This document shows, one piece after another, positions 34,971 to 34,972 of a stretch of 34,972 nucleotides of DNA. Position numbers and translations under genes: made by a program. The stretch is from Kordia sp. Lineage in GTDB: Bacteria; Bacteroidota; Bacteroidia; Flavobacteriales; Flavobacteriaceae. The stretch lies in NCBI RefSeq assembly GCF_022447245.1, contig NZ_JAKVBC010000045.1, positions 1 to 34,972 on the forward strand, written 5' to 3'. The first letter of the stretch is position 1. Every line of letters starts with the position of its first letter. Below the pieces are notes generated by a model that was given only the letters and a program-made list of their open reading frames with translations, made no database searches and was not told where the DNA came from.

Positions 34971-34972
34971 AT

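Overview
This window looks like chromosome from a marine member of the Flavobacteriaceae (Bacteroidota). The signs are low GC, type IX secretion (T9SS) C-terminal sorting domains, a CAL67264-type small membrane protein, DUF2723, DUF4331 and YHYH families, and Bacteroidetes-style -7 promoter boxes (TAnnTTTG). Kordia or a close relative is my guess, but it cannot be tested from the sequence alone.

Layout. 1-2263 (-): N-terminal 754 codons of a long repetitive surface protein that runs off the left edge. 2481-6316 (+): DUF2723 glycosyltransferase-like membrane protein and a methyltransferase. 6523-11355 (-): a probable operon read from the right: ECF sigma factor, putative anti-sigma protein, Spy-like protein, EF-hand YHYH protein, second YHYH protein, MORN/YwqK-like lipoprotein, SCO lipoprotein. 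The last three before SCO are broken by in-frame stops. 11432-12637 (+): RsmB-type rRNA methyltransferase. 12673-16778 (+): three related secreted proteins in tandem (endonuclease I plus FN3, LTD and sorting domains; the same without the nuclease; then a badly decayed third copy). 16917-17609 (-): aspartate/glutamate racemase family protein. 17684-20830 (+): part of a histidine-degradation locus (hutI, a transglutaminase-like unknown, hutG). 20901-22533 (+): MarR-GNAT fusion and VTT membrane protein. 22526-24751 (-): TPR hybrid histidine kinase. 25049-26025 (+): VOC protein and Asp/Asn beta-hydroxylase-like oxygenase. 26110-27801 (-): EttA. 28461-34156: an accessory region in which almost every gene is broken (two DUF4331 genes, a TPR gene, a SigK-like sigma factor and its RskA-like anti-sigma factor), with one intact lipoprotein gene. 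34300-34476 (-): CAL67264 protein.

Two points stand out. First, two sigma/anti-sigma-linked envelope modules are decaying. The SigK/RskA/DUF4331/TPR set has lesions in all five genes, whereas the ECF/Spy/YHYH set keeps its regulators but has lost three output genes. Most lesions are single-base changes to stops or 1-nt frameshifts, so the decay looks recent. Second, the gap between the broken TPR gene and the broken anti-sigma gene holds two unlisted small-peptide genes. They share a leader (KSLxLxKxxIS...GG) and a C-terminal C-x-x-D-Y-C motif, and resemble precursors of ribosomally made natural products. Both have lost a normal ATG start, and the second also carries frame damage.
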